The notes below the pieces were generated by a model. It searched no databases and was not told where the DNA came from. It saw only the letters and a program-made list of their open reading frames with translations. The position numbers and the translations under genes were made by a program. Below, piece by piece: positions 49,738 through 58,779 of a stretch of DNA of 64,000 nucleotides (the stretch's first letter is position 1; each line of letters starts with the position of its first letter). Source of the DNA: PALSA-1353 sp050012375 (lineage in GTDB: Bacteria > Planctomycetota > Phycisphaerae > Tepidisphaerales > Tepidisphaeraceae); NCBI GenBank assembly GCA_050012375.1, contig JBEKHH010000012.1, forward strand, positions 1-64,000, given 5' to 3'.

Positions 49738-50377
49738 GGTATTCCTCGTCGATGACCATCCTGTCCTTCGGCAGGGTCTGGGCCGATTGATTGACGACCA
49801 ACCCGATCTGGCGATGTGTGGCGAGGCGGAATCGCCAGTGGAGGCGATGCGCCTGTTGCCGGACGCCAAGCCGAACGTGGTGATCGTCGACCTGACGCTT
49901 AAGGGCGGCGACGGGTTGGAATTGTGCAAGCAAATCCGCGACCGCTTCGCTGCATTGCCTATCCTGGTCGTCTCCATGCATGATGAATCGCTCTACGCCG
50001 AGCGCGCCCTGAAGGCGGGCGCTCGCGGCTACGTCATGAAGCAAGAACCGCAGGAAACAGTGATGACCGCCCTGCGCACCGTGGCAAAGGGCGACGTTTA
50101 CCTCAGCGCCAAGATGTCCGCCAAACTGCTGCGAAGTTTCTCCGGCGTCAAATCCAACAGCGATCTGGCGCCGCTGGAACGTCTGACCGACCGTGAGTTG
50201 GAGATTTTCCGCCTGATCGGCGAAGGGCAGAGCGTCCGCGCTATTGCCGAAAAGCTTTTTCTCAGCACCAAGACAGTTGAGGCGCATAAGGAGCACATCA
50301 AGCAAAAGCTGAATTTGAAAAGCAGCAACGAACTGCTCCAATACGCCATTGAAACGCGACGCACCGAGAAGCAATGA
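49700..50377 (+). CDS. NarL/FixJ-type response regulator
   Basis: The 225-residue protein has a receiver domain (RVFLVDDHPVLRQGL, phospho-Asp64 in VIVDLTLKGGDG) and a LuxR/NarL HTH (LTDRELEIFRLIGEGQS, IAEKLFLSTKTVEAHKEH). The ATG at 49700 has GGAAGGAAAC upstream. It pairs with the FixL-like kinase that precedes and overlaps it. It is a candidate for binding the 42-bp dyad elements. That last point is inference. Confidence 0.9.
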   Translation: MAKTLRKPHQKLRVFLVDDHPVLRQGLGRLIDDQPDLAMCGEAESPVEAMRLLPDAKPNVVIVDLTLKGGDGLELCKQIRDRFAALPILVVSMHDESLYAERALKAGARGYVMKQEPQETVMTALRTVAKGDVYLSAKMSAKLLRSFSGVKSNSDLAPLERLTDRELEIFRLIGEGQSVRAIAEKLFLSTKTVEAHKEHIKQKLNLKSSNELLQYAIETRRTEKQ

Positions 50378-50712
50378 ATCGTTTTATTTCCCGGGTGAAC
50401 GGCATGGACCTCGCCCACGATCCCTTTGATATCGTTGATCGCGGTGTGATCGCCGCCGAAGTCGGCCGGTGAAGCCCTGCGGGGGCGTCTTACAGTTCCC
50501 TGACTTAAAAATGCAGGCCCATTCCCTACCGCATTTTGCGAAGATGCTCTGATTCCTCAGCAGCTCTGGCGGCGACATATAATATTTCAATGGCATAGCG
50601 AAGGTCCATTGAGAACTGAAACAGTGGCGCGGCAGATCATCGAAGCTGTAAACGCGCTCGAACATGAGTCAATGGGGTTTTGCCGCTGCTGGCAACGGGA
50701 TGCCGCGCCATT

Positions 50713-50718
50713 TATAAT
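50713..50718 (+). promoter_or_regulatory. -10 box of the riboswitch transcript
   Basis: A perfect TATAAT lies about 20 bases before the riboswitch. A weak -35 (TGGCAA, 50690-50695) is 17 bases upstream. Confidence 0.5.
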
Positions 50719-50730
50719 GGGCGAGCCATA

Positions 50731-50792
50731 TTGAAGAGGCGGTGGAGTCCGCCGTAACCGTCCCGATTTATTGGGACCAATGACTCCTATCG
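50731..50792 (+). promoter_or_regulatory. Fluoride riboswitch (crcB RNA) aptamer
   Basis: The RNA reads GGCGGUGGAGUCCGCC for P1 and its loop, then GUAACCGUCCC with GGGAC closing the second stem, and ends CAAUGACUCCUA. GGAGU in the first loop can pair with ACUCC to make the pseudoknot that binds fluoride. This agrees with the fluoride riboswitch consensus in loop, junction and 3' strand. A UAGGAGU at 50807-50813 can compete for ACUCCUA, and a terminator hairpin follows. Known targets of this class include fluoride exporters, enolase and pyrophosphatase. Confidence 0.88.
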
Positions 50793-50824
50793 GGCTATTG
50801 GTCCGCTAGGAGTTCGCAGGAATT

Positions 50825-50862
50825 TGCCCTGGCAGCCCATCGGGCCGCCAGGGCATTTTCTT
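50825..50862 (+). terminator. Intrinsic terminator of the fluoride riboswitch
   Basis: TGCCCTGGC and GCCAGGGCA form a nine-pair stem, with an inner GCCC/GGGC stem, and a TTTTCTT tract follows. It ends 12 bases before the first gene. With the anti-aptamer strand at 50807 it makes a transcription-attenuation switch, on with fluoride. Confidence 0.78.
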
Positions 50863-50874
50863 GGCAAGGCTGGA

Positions 50875-52662
50875 ATGATGTGCGAGGAAGCCAAGATCGT
50901 TGATTTACCATCCACACTCGAAGAGGCTGTCAGCCACATCGAGTCTGCCGGTTCCGACTTCAGCGCCGATTGCACGAACCTGACCGAACTGAAAGATCGG
51001 CTGGTTTCCGGCAGATTTCACTTGGCTGTCCTGGGCCAGTTCAAGCGGGGGAAAAGCACACTGCTCAACGCATTGCTTGGACAGGACGTGCTACCCACGG
51101 CCGTTGTCCCGCTGACGACCGCTCCCACGTGGGTTTCCGCCGGCGAGTTGCCGCGGGCCAGGGTCGAGTTCATTGAAGCTGTTCGCCCCGAAGAATTTGC
51201 GACCACCGATCCCTCGCAACTGCGCCGGTTTTTGGCCCGATTCGTCACGGAATCGGGCAACCCGTGTAACCGGCTGGGAGTCGCGGCCGTCAGAGTTTTC
51301 CTCCCTGCGCCGATTCTGCGGAACGGCGTTGTTTTCATCGATACTCCAGGGATCGGCTCAACGCTCCGACATAACACCGAGACGACGTTGCATTTCCTGC
51401 CACAATGCGATGCTGCTTTGTTTCTTGTCTCGGCCGACCCACCGATTACGGAAACGGAAGTCGAGTTTCTGAAGCAGGTGGGTACGCGCGTCAGCCGGTT
51501 GTTCTTCGTGTTGAATAAGATCGACTATTTGAACCCGTCGGAGGCGTCGGAGGCGGCTGAGTTCTATCAAAAGGTGATCGTCGAACAGGCCGGAATTAAC
51601 GCGAACGCTCCGGTTTTTTCTGTCTCGGCCAAAGTCGGCTTGCAAGCTAGAACTATCGGCGATTCGGACCTTTGGACCCGCAGCGGCATGGCCCAGGTCG
51701 AACGCCATCTGCTGGATTTTCTGGCAAATGAAAAGAGGCGATCCCTTTGCGAAGCGGTCCGTCACAAGGCCGGCGACATTGTCGCGGACGTTATTTCGCG
51801 CCTACGCCTTGCATTGCGCTCACTGGAGCTCCCCCTGGAGGATTTGCAATCACGCCTGCATATTCTTGGCCGCAAGGTGGAGGAACTCCGGCGCGAGCAG
51901 GTCGCCGCCCACGATCTGCTCGCTGGCGACAGCCGGCGGGCGCATGAATTGCTGGAACAAGAGTACGAGAAGCTCTGCCAGCGCGGCATGATCCGCCTCA
52001 ACGGTGCCGTGGACGCAGCGGTTTCAGCCTTCGATTCGCAACCGCCAGATGAAGAACATTTGCAGGAGCGGTTGCGGGCTGAGATACCCGATTTGTTTGA
52101 CGCGGAGTTTAAGAACGCAATCCGATTCTTTGATCAGCACTTGGCCGATGTGCTCCGTTCGCATGAGCAGCGTAGTGATCGGCTGATCGAGTCAATCCGT
52201 AAAACTGCCGCCGACTTATTCGACGTGCCTTATCGCCCAATGAATCACTTCTTCGCGTGCGAAACGACGCGAGAGCCATACTGGGTGGCCTACCACTGGG
52301 AGCAAGGCTTCGGTCCGGTTTCACCGAGCGTGGTTGACAAGTTCATGCCGCCCGGGCTAAGGCGGCGGCGAATCGAGCGGCGATTCCGAGACAAGGTCGA
52401 AGCCCTTGTGCTTTACAACGCGGGAAAGTTGCGAGAAAAGTTCTATGACCAAATCGACGCCCTGTTCCGCCGGTTCCGCAACTCGCTGGATGAGCGCTTG
52501 ACCGCGACGATCGCGGCGACACTCGGCGCCGCACGAGCAGCTATGGAAAAACGCCACAGTCATGCGGGAGCAGTAGCCGACGACGTGCAGCGGCTCAGCT
52601 CGACCATCGCCTATCTTCAGGATGTCGGAGGCCGACTCAACGGCAGCCCCGGCCAACATTGA
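50875..52662 (+). CDS. Dynamin-like large GTPase
   Basis: The 595-residue protein has G1 GQFKRGKST (54-62), G2 PLTTAPT, G3 FIDTPGIGS with DTPG at 156-159, and G4 NKID (214-217). A long helical part follows (LELPLEDLQSRLHILGRKVE), with a charged C-terminal segment. No transmembrane helix is evident; dynamin relatives bind or remodel membranes. It is the first gene under the fluoride riboswitch. A fluoride-related membrane role would be new. The link to fluoride is inferred from the riboswitch alone. Confidence 0.85.
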   Translation: MMCEEAKIVDLPSTLEEAVSHIESAGSDFSADCTNLTELKDRLVSGRFHLAVLGQFKRGKSTLLNALLGQDVLPTAVVPLTTAPTWVSAGELPRARVEFIEAVRPEEFATTDPSQLRRFLARFVTESGNPCNRLGVAAVRVFLPAPILRNGVVFIDTPGIGSTLRHNTETTLHFLPQCDAALFLVSADPPITETEVEFLKQVGTRVSRLFFVLNKIDYLNPSEASEAAEFYQKVIVEQAGINANAPVFSVSAKVGLQARTIGDSDLWTRSGMAQVERHLLDFLANEKRRSLCEAVRHKAGDIVADVISRLRLALRSLELPLEDLQSRLHILGRKVEELRREQVAAHDLLAGDSRRAHELLEQEYEKLCQRGMIRLNGAVDAAVSAFDSQPPDEEHLQERLRAEIPDLFDAEFKNAIRFFDQHLADVLRSHEQRSDRLIESIRKTAADLFDVPYRPMNHFFACETTREPYWVAYHWEQGFGPVSPSVVDKFMPPGLRRRRIERRFRDKVEALVLYNAGKLREKFYDQIDALFRRFRNSLDERLTATIAATLGAARAAMEKRHSHAGAVADDVQRLSSTIAYLQDVGGRLNGSPGQH

Positions 52663-53332
52663 CATGAAACAGCCGCAGGCCAAGTTCATCGGATTCTTCA
52701 AACTCATCGAGGCGATGAAACAGCCGGGCTGTCCAATCTGCGCGCGGATCATCGAAGATATTCACCATGGCATGGACAGTTTTCTGTATGAGAGCGTCAA
52801 CGACTCTGGGTTGCGCGATCAAATCCGGAGCGACAGCGGACTGTGCCACCGCCATAGCTGGCAATTAGCACGGTTCGGAGACGCGCTGGGGAGCGCGATT
52901 TTGTTCCGCGATGTCCTGGCAACGGTGCTCGCCTCACTCGGCAGTACACCTTCATTGTCCTTCTTCCGTAAGCGATCAACACGGTTGGGCGCCCAAGTCT
53001 GCCTCTTTTGTCGCCAGGAGGAGAGATCGCATGAGGGTCTTCTGTCGGACTTGGTTGCCCACATTGATGACGCGGAGTTGAAGAAGGCTTGGGGGGGACC
53101 TGCGGTGCTTTGTATTCCGCACCTTAGCGATTTGTGCGGGTTGCTTCGCGACGATGCTGCGCGGCGCCGAATTACTGAAATGCACCGCAGCAAGTACATG
53201 GCACTGTGCGACGAGATGGAACAGTTGAAGGAAAAGCAATCCTACAATCACCGCCCGGAAGAAATCGGTCCGGAAAAGGACTCATGGATTCGGGCCATCG
53301 AAGTGCTTGTGGGTCGGTCCGGAATCAGTTAG
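52622..53332 (+). CDS. DUF6062 family protein
   Basis: The protein is up to 236 residues from the ATG at 52622, which overlaps the dynamin gene by 41 bases. An alternative ATG is at 52664. It has CPICARIIEDIHH near the start and the paired Cys/His segment DSGLCHRHSWQLARFG, then CLFCRQEERSHEG. A CIPHLSDL segment follows. The Cys/His spacing suggests a small metal-binding fold. DUF6062 has no established function. It is part of the riboswitch operon. Confidence 0.7.
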   Translation: MSEADSTAAPANIDMKQPQAKFIGFFKLIEAMKQPGCPICARIIEDIHHGMDSFLYESVNDSGLRDQIRSDSGLCHRHSWQLARFGDALGSAILFRDVLATVLASLGSTPSLSFFRKRSTRLGAQVCLFCRQEERSHEGLLSDLVAHIDDAELKKAWGGPAVLCIPHLSDLCGLLRDDAARRRITEMHRSKYMALCDEMEQLKEKQSYNHRPEEIGPEKDSWIRAIEVLVGRSGIS

Positions 53333-53394
53333 CGACACAAACACCGCGACGACGGCTTCGATCCGCCTCGACGATTGAATGATTGAGATGTGCC

Positions 53395-54120
53395 ATGCGA
53401 ATTCTTCTGATCTCCGACGTTCACGCCAACTCCTGGGCGCTTCACGCCGTGGAGCAAGACGCCTCTCCGGTGGACCAAATCCTCTGTGCCGGCGACACGG
53501 TCAATTACGGTCCGAGGCCCGGGGCCGTACTGGACCGGCTTCGTCGCCTTGGCGTCGTGACGGTTCGTGGGAATCACGACAACGCCGTCGCTTTTGCGGT
53601 CGATCCTAAAGCTTCGCCCGCCAAGCAGGCGCTCGCTCTGGCCATGCGGGACTGGACCCGTCGGCAATTGGAAGCCACTGACCTCGGCTGGTTACTGTCG
53701 CTGGAGCGGCGCTTGACGTGCCACTATGCCGCATGCCGGTTCATGCTTGTGCATGGCACGCCGATCGATCCTCTTTACGACTACCGACTAACCCCCAACG
53801 CCACTGAGGAGTTGCTGGACGAATTGACGCGGGATGTGAACGCCGACGTGCTGCTGGTTGGTCATACCCATCTGCCGCTGCTGCGCAAACATCGCGACCT
53901 CAGAATCGTCAACCCCGGTTCGGTCGGACAGCCGCTCGATGGAGACCCCCGCGCGGCCTACGCCCTCTGGGACGATGGCGAAATCACGCTGCGCCGCGTC
54001 GAATATGACCGTACGGCGGCAATCGACGCACTGGCACGACTACCGCTGGACCACAAACTCATCGTAGACTTGCAAAATACTTTGTCCCGAGGTTCGATAG
54101 CCTCGATCACCATTAACTAA
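53395..54120 (+). CDS. Calcineurin-like metallophosphoesterase
   Basis: The 241-residue protein has the YfcE/DUF2472-type phosphoesterase motifs: MRILLISDVHANSWAL (Asp8, His10), CAGDTVNYGP (Asp34), RGNHDN (His61), VHGTP and VGHTHLP. It uses two metal ions and acts on phosphodiesters or monoesters. It lies 12 bases before enolase and 62 after the DUF6062 gene. In the fluoride operon a metal-dependent phosphatase would itself be a likely fluoride target. Confidence 0.85.
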   Translation: MRILLISDVHANSWALHAVEQDASPVDQILCAGDTVNYGPRPGAVLDRLRRLGVVTVRGNHDNAVAFAVDPKASPAKQALALAMRDWTRRQLEATDLGWLLSLERRLTCHYAACRFMLVHGTPIDPLYDYRLTPNATEELLDELTRDVNADVLLVGHTHLPLLRKHRDLRIVNPGSVGQPLDGDPRAAYALWDDGEITLRRVEYDRTAAIDALARLPLDHKLIVDLQNTLSRGSIASITIN

Positions 54121-54132
54121 AAGGAGATAACC

Positions 54133-55413
54133 GTGAACCGTCAGATCGCTTCGATTCGAGCAATGGAAATACTGGATTCTCGCGGCAACCCAACGCTGCG
54201 CGCCTTTGTCACACTGAGCGACGGTACAACCGCCGCCGCTTCCGTGCCATCCGGCGCGTCCACCGGCGAGAACGAAGCTGTCGAGCTTCGGGATGGGGAT
54301 AGAAAACGTTACGGTGGCAAGGGCGTTCTAAAGGCCGTGGCCCATGTCAACGATACGATCGCGCCGAAACTCCGCGGCCTCGATCCGTCCCGCCAACGCG
54401 AGGTCGATCGTCTGATGATCGAACTCGATGGCACACCCAACAAGGCTGAACTCGGGGCCAACGCGATCCTTGGCGTGTCCATGGCCGTCGCGCGGGCCGC
54501 CGCTACTGCCGCGTCGCTTCCGCTCTACGCCTATCTTGGCGGGTCCGGAGCTTGCCGGTTGCCCATGCCCATGATGAATATCCTCAACGGCGGCAAGCAC
54601 GCGGACAACAGCATGGATTTCCAGGAGTTCATGGTCATGCCGATCGGCGCCCCGACGTTTGCCGAGGCGTTGCGCTACGGCGCCGAGACGTTTCACGCTT
54701 TGCGGAAAATCCTGCATAAGAAGAGCTACAACACCGGTGTCGGTGATGAAGGTGGGTTTGCACCGAATCTCAAGAGCAATGAGGAAGCCTGCGATGTCAT
54801 CGTGGAGGCCATTGGCGCCGCCGGGCTCAAGCCCGGAAAGGATATCGCTTTGGCCCTCGATCCAGCGGCGAGTTCCTTCGCCGAGGACGGTGGCTATAAC
54901 CTCGCCAAGTCCAAACAGGGCCGAAAAAGCAGCGATGAAATGACCGTGCTATACGCGTCTTGGATCGACAAGTACCCAATCGTCTCCCTCGAAGATGGTT
55001 TGGCGGAAAATGACTGGGCAGGTTTTGCCCGCCACACGCATGCCCTGGGCGGACGGGTCCAGATTGTCGGCGACGACATTTACGTCACCAACACGCGCTT
55101 CATCGCCCGCGGCATCCGGGAAAAAACGACCAACGCGGTCCTCATCAAGCTGAACCAGATCGGCACGGTCACCGAGACGATTGAAGCGATTGAACTATGC
55201 CGTAAAGCCGGATGGAACTATGTTATTTCACATCGCTCCGGCGAGACGGAGGACGCCTTTATGGCCGATTTCGCCGTGGCGATGGGCGGCGGGCAAATCA
55301 AGACCGGTTCGGCGTGCCGCAGCGAAAGGATGGCCAAGTACAATCGATTGTTGGAGATCGAAGCCGAATTGGGCAAAGCCGCGGTGTTCGAGAGTCCGTT
55401 CACCGCAAGGTAG
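54133..55413 (+). CDS. eno: Enolase
   Basis: Enolase converts 2-phosphoglycerate to phosphoenolpyruvate. The 426-residue protein starts at GTG 54133, with AAAGGAGATAACC before it. It has SRGNPT, SGASTG, GGKHADN, the catalytic Glu206 in GDEGGFAP, metal ligands Asp243, Glu287, Asp314, and Lys339 in LIKLNQIG, then SHRSGETED. Departures from the usual sequence are ALDPAASSF, VSLEDGLAEN and GGGQIKTGSACRSER. It is the last gene of the fluoride-riboswitch operon. Fluoride inhibits enolase, so extra or resistant enzyme would be useful. Confidence 0.93.
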   Translation: MNRQIASIRAMEILDSRGNPTLRAFVTLSDGTTAAASVPSGASTGENEAVELRDGDRKRYGGKGVLKAVAHVNDTIAPKLRGLDPSRQREVDRLMIELDGTPNKAELGANAILGVSMAVARAAATAASLPLYAYLGGSGACRLPMPMMNILNGGKHADNSMDFQEFMVMPIGAPTFAEALRYGAETFHALRKILHKKSYNTGVGDEGGFAPNLKSNEEACDVIVEAIGAAGLKPGKDIALALDPAASSFAEDGGYNLAKSKQGRKSSDEMTVLYASWIDKYPIVSLEDGLAENDWAGFARHTHALGGRVQIVGDDIYVTNTRFIARGIREKTTNAVLIKLNQIGTVTETIEAIELCRKAGWNYVISHRSGETEDAFMADFAVAMGGGQIKTGSACRSERMAKYNRLLEIEAELGKAAVFESPFTAR

Positions 55414-55458
55414 CTTCTTCAGCATTCGAGGTATAGTCGCCTTTGATGAACAGACAGC

Positions 55459-56163
55459 CTATGGCGCAAGACGCTCGAGCTTCCAGTCTTTTTCGCTTGT
55501 ACGGGTGTAGACGAAGCGGTCGTGGAGCCGGTCGAGGCGCCCTTGCCAGAATTCGATTCGATGCGGACTCAGAAGATAACCTCCCCAGAATGGCGGAAGG
55601 GGAACATCCGTGCCGTGGAACTGCTCGTTGATTTGGCGCCAGCGGGCTTCGAGAGAGGCGCGGTCGGGGATGACGGAACTTTGATCGGAAGCCCAGGCGG
55701 CGAGGCGACTACCGAGCGGGCGCGATCGAAAGTACTGTTCGGATTCTTCGCGCGTGAGCTGCGCCACAGGGCCGGCGATGCACACCTGCCGTTCGAGGTC
55801 CGGCCAATAAATGGCCAGAGCGGCCCAGGGGTTGGCGGCAAGCTCGCGGCCTTTGCGACTTTGGTAGTTGGTGAAGAATGTGAAGCCGCCGGCGCCGACG
55901 CCTTTGAGCAGCACTGTTCGGACAGAGGGATGTCCATCAATATCGGTGGTTGCGAGGGCCATCGCGTTGGGTTCGAGAGATTTGCCGGTGATCAGGCCCT
56001 GGAATGCTTTGTAGAGAGCGATGCCGAATTTTCGGAGGCGGCCACCACGGCTACCGGCGGCTTGGCCGAACCACTTCTGAAATTGATCGATGGGATCGGC
56101 GGCGAGATCCGATCGATCGAGTGTCGAGAAACGGTATTCCCGGCGTAAATCCGCGATGGCCAT
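55459..56163 (-). CDS. pdxH: Pyridoxamine/pyridoxine 5'-phosphate oxidase
   Basis: PdxH makes pyridoxal phosphate with FMN. The 234-residue protein has EPNAMALATTDIDGHPSVRT, VLLKGVGAGGFTFFTNYQSR, then EQYFRSRPLGSRLAAWASDQ and PPFWGGYLLSPHRIEFWQG, and ends YTRTSEKDWKLERLAP, as in the family. The start MAIADLRREYR was chosen over one five codons upstream. It follows the pyrophosphatase gene by 42 bases on the same strand. Confidence 0.95.
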   Translation of the reverse strand: MAIADLRREYRFSTLDRSDLAADPIDQFQKWFGQAAGSRGGRLRKFGIALYKAFQGLITGKSLEPNAMALATTDIDGHPSVRTVLLKGVGAGGFTFFTNYQSRKGRELAANPWAALAIYWPDLERQVCIAGPVAQLTREESEQYFRSRPLGSRLAAWASDQSSVIPDRASLEARWRQINEQFHGTDVPLPPFWGGYLLSPHRIEFWQGRLDRLHDRFVYTRTSEKDWKLERLAP

Positions 56164-56205
56164 AAGTTGCCAGCCCATTCGCCGATGACGGCGCGACGCG
56201 GTATG

Positions 56206-58779
56206 TTAGCGTGCCGCGACGGCCAAATCATCTTGAACGGGGCCGGACGTGGGCGTGGAATCCTGTCCGCCTCGATGGCTGCGAATTCTCATCCCATAGA
56301 ATGACCGGTAGACGAAGCACAGCGCGATGATGAAGAACCCAAGCGCCAGCCAGGACGTCAGGGCCGGTCCGTTGGGATTCTTCCTCAGGCTTTGGGCCAG
56401 TTCAACGGCCAGCAGGCCAAACAGCGTTGTGAACTTGATGATCGGGTTCATGGCCACCGAAGAGGTATCCTTGAACGGATCGCCGACGGTGTCGCCGACG
56501 ACGGTGGCGGCGTGCAAATCGGTTCCCTTTTCTCGCAACACAACCTCAATGATCTTCTTGGCGTTGTCCCAGGCCCCGCCGGCGTTGGCCATGAAGATCG
56601 CCTGGAACAGACCGAAAACCGCCAGGGAAATCAGAAATCCGATGAAGAAGAACGGGTTGACGCAGGCGTAAGCCAGGGTGCTGAAAAAGACTACGAAAAA
56701 GATGTTGACCATTCCCGCCTGGGCATAGCGCGTGCAGATTGCGACGACTTTCTTGCTGTCCTCGATGGACGCTTTATCGGCGCTCTCAAGGCGAATGTTG
56801 CGGCGGATGAACTCGACGGCGCGGTAGGCGCCGGTGACGACGGCCTGCATGCTGGCGCCGGTGAACCAATAAATCTCCGCCCCGCCGGCGATCAGGCCCA
56901 GCAGGAATGGCGCATACAACACGGAAAGATGGGAGATGCCCACGGGATCGGTCAGCTTGTTGGTCAGCATCATGATGATCGAGAAGATCAGCGTGGTGGC
57001 GCCGACGACGGCGGTGCCGATCAGCACGGGCTTGGCGGTCGCCTTAAACGTATTTCCCGCGCCGTCGTTCTGCTCCAGCAGCAGCTTGGAGTGATCGAAA
57101 TCGACGTTGATGCCGTGATCGCGTTTGAAATCCTCGCGGACGCCGGGAATCGTTTCGATCTGGCTCAACTCGTAAATGCTCTGGGCGTTGTCGGTGACGG
57201 GTCCATAGCTATCGACGGCAATCGTGACCGGTCCCATTCCCAGGAACCCAAAGGCGACCAGACCAAACGCGAACACTGCGACAGCGATGCCAGCGCCGGG
57301 AGTGAGCAGCGACACGACGCCGCCGTCTCCACCCCAAACGCAAACGCCGTAAGCGACCGCCATTAAACCGGCGATGACGCCACCCATCCAGAACGCCGAG
57401 AAATTGCCGGCGACGAGTCCGCTGAGGATGTTCAACGATGCGCCGCCCTCGCGGCTGGCATCGACGATCTCGCGCACGTGTCGGCTATTGACGCTGGTGA
57501 AGACCTTGGTGAGTTCGGGGATCAGCGCCCCCGCCAGCGTGCCGCAGGTGATGATCGTGGACAACTGCCACCAAAGCCCGCCGCCGAGGTTATGAATCAG
57601 CGCCAGCGAGCCTAGGTAGGTTGTCACGATGGAAACAAAGCTGGTGATGTAAACCAGGCTGGTGAGCGGTTTTTCGAAATCCATTTCCGTGGCGTGCTCA
57701 TAACGTGCGCGAGCCAGCACCTCGTTGATCCAATACGAGACGCCGCTGGTAATCAGCATGATGAGGCGCATGGCAAAGATCCAGACCAGCAGTTGGACCT
57801 GGAGTTCCGGTCGAACCGCCAGAAGGATAAAGGTAATCAGCGCCACGCCGGTGACGCCGTAGGTTTCGAAGCCGTCGGCGGTGGGTCCGACGCTGTCGCC
57901 GGCGTTGTCGCCGGTGCAATCGGCGATCACGCCCGGATTTCGGGCGTCGTCTTCCTCGACTTTGAAGACGATCTTCATCAGGTCCGCGCCGATGTCGGCG
58001 ATCTTCGTGAATATCCCGCCCGCGACGCGCAGGGCGGCCGCGCCCAGCGATTCACCCACGGCAAATCCGATGAAGCAGGGACCGGCGTAGTTCCTCGGAA
58101 TGAAAAGAAGGATGACCAGCATGATCAGCAATTCGAGACTGATGAGCACCATGCCGACGCTGATGCCGGCCTGGAGCGGGATCGAATAGAGCGGATACGG
58201 CTTGCCCGCCAGGGACGCTTGGGCGGTGCGGCTGTTGGCGAAGGTGTTGATCCGCATCCCGAACCACGCGACCGACACACTGCCGGCGATGCCGACCAGA
58301 CTGAACCCCAGGATGGTCGCCACCTGCGCGACGGTCATGTGCTGCCCCGCCTCATCCGTGGTAAGCCAACCGAAATAGACCACCAGGATCGCCCCAATGA
58401 AGAGTTCCAGGAAGAGAATGAATCGCAATTGCGACTTCAGATAAGTCATGCACGTGGCGTAAATGGTCTCTGAAACCGCGCTCATCGCTGGATGAACGGG
58501 CAGCGCCTTCAGGCGGCGCTGAATGATCAGCCCAAATGCCAACCCCGCGACGCAGAGGGCCAGGCCGCAGAAGAGCAACGTCCAGCCGTCGATGACGCCG
58601 AAGTATCGCACGGAATGCAAATCAGGCATTCGAAGGCTCGCCTCGCTCGCCAGCGAGAGGGATGGAAACGCCAATGCGAAAAATGCAAAGACGGCGCCGA
58701 GCAGAACCGGGGTCGGCTTTGCCGGCAAATGCCATGTCATTCTGGACAACTGTTCGCGTCTAAGGGAATTGCCAAACAC
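56206..58779 (-). CDS. hppA: Membrane-bound proton/sodium pyrophosphatase
   Basis: This enzyme couples PPi hydrolysis to H+ or Na+ transport. The 857-residue protein starts at GTG 58779 with a perfect AGGAGG five bases upstream. The catalytic region reads GGGIFTKIADIGADLMKIVF, then EEDDARNPGVIADCTGDNAG and SVGPTADGFETYG. Later motifs include VGDTVGDPFKDTSS. About 16 spans are present. It differs from the common GDNVGDCAGMAADLFE motif and is longer than usual, which points to a distinct subfamily. A 42-bp dyad element lies 89 bases upstream. Confidence 0.9.
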   Translation of the reverse strand: MFGNSLRREQLSRMTWHLPAKPTPVLLGAVFAFFALAFPSLSLASEASLRMPDLHSVRYFGVIDGWTLLFCGLALCVAGLAFGLIIQRRLKALPVHPAMSAVSETIYATCMTYLKSQLRFILFLELFIGAILVVYFGWLTTDEAGQHMTVAQVATILGFSLVGIAGSVSVAWFGMRINTFANSRTAQASLAGKPYPLYSIPLQAGISVGMVLISLELLIMLVILLFIPRNYAGPCFIGFAVGESLGAAALRVAGGIFTKIADIGADLMKIVFKVEEDDARNPGVIADCTGDNAGDSVGPTADGFETYGVTGVALITFILLAVRPELQVQLLVWIFAMRLIMLITSGVSYWINEVLARARYEHATEMDFEKPLTSLVYITSFVSIVTTYLGSLALIHNLGGGLWWQLSTIITCGTLAGALIPELTKVFTSVNSRHVREIVDASREGGASLNILSGLVAGNFSAFWMGGVIAGLMAVAYGVCVWGGDGGVVSLLTPGAGIAVAVFAFGLVAFGFLGMGPVTIAVDSYGPVTDNAQSIYELSQIETIPGVREDFKRDHGINVDFDHSKLLLEQNDGAGNTFKATAKPVLIGTAVVGATTLIFSIIMMLTNKLTDPVGISHLSVLYAPFLLGLIAGGAEIYWFTGASMQAVVTGAYRAVEFIRRNIRLESADKASIEDSKKVVAICTRYAQAGMVNIFFVVFFSTLAYACVNPFFFIGFLISLAVFGLFQAIFMANAGGAWDNAKKIIEVVLREKGTDLHAATVVGDTVGDPFKDTSSVAMNPIIKFTTLFGLLAVELAQSLRKNPNGPALTSWLALGFFIIALCFVYRSFYGMRIRSHRGGQDSTPTSGPVQDDLAVAAR

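Noticed and set aside
50384..50665. Minus-strand frame after the response regulator
   Set aside because: Arginine-rich composition, no ribosome site, and it opposes the regulatory region of the fluoride operon.
56170..56200. Copy of the dyad element before pdxH
   Set aside because: Only one half-site (ATTCGCCGAT) occurs, and it lies at the end of the upstream operon.
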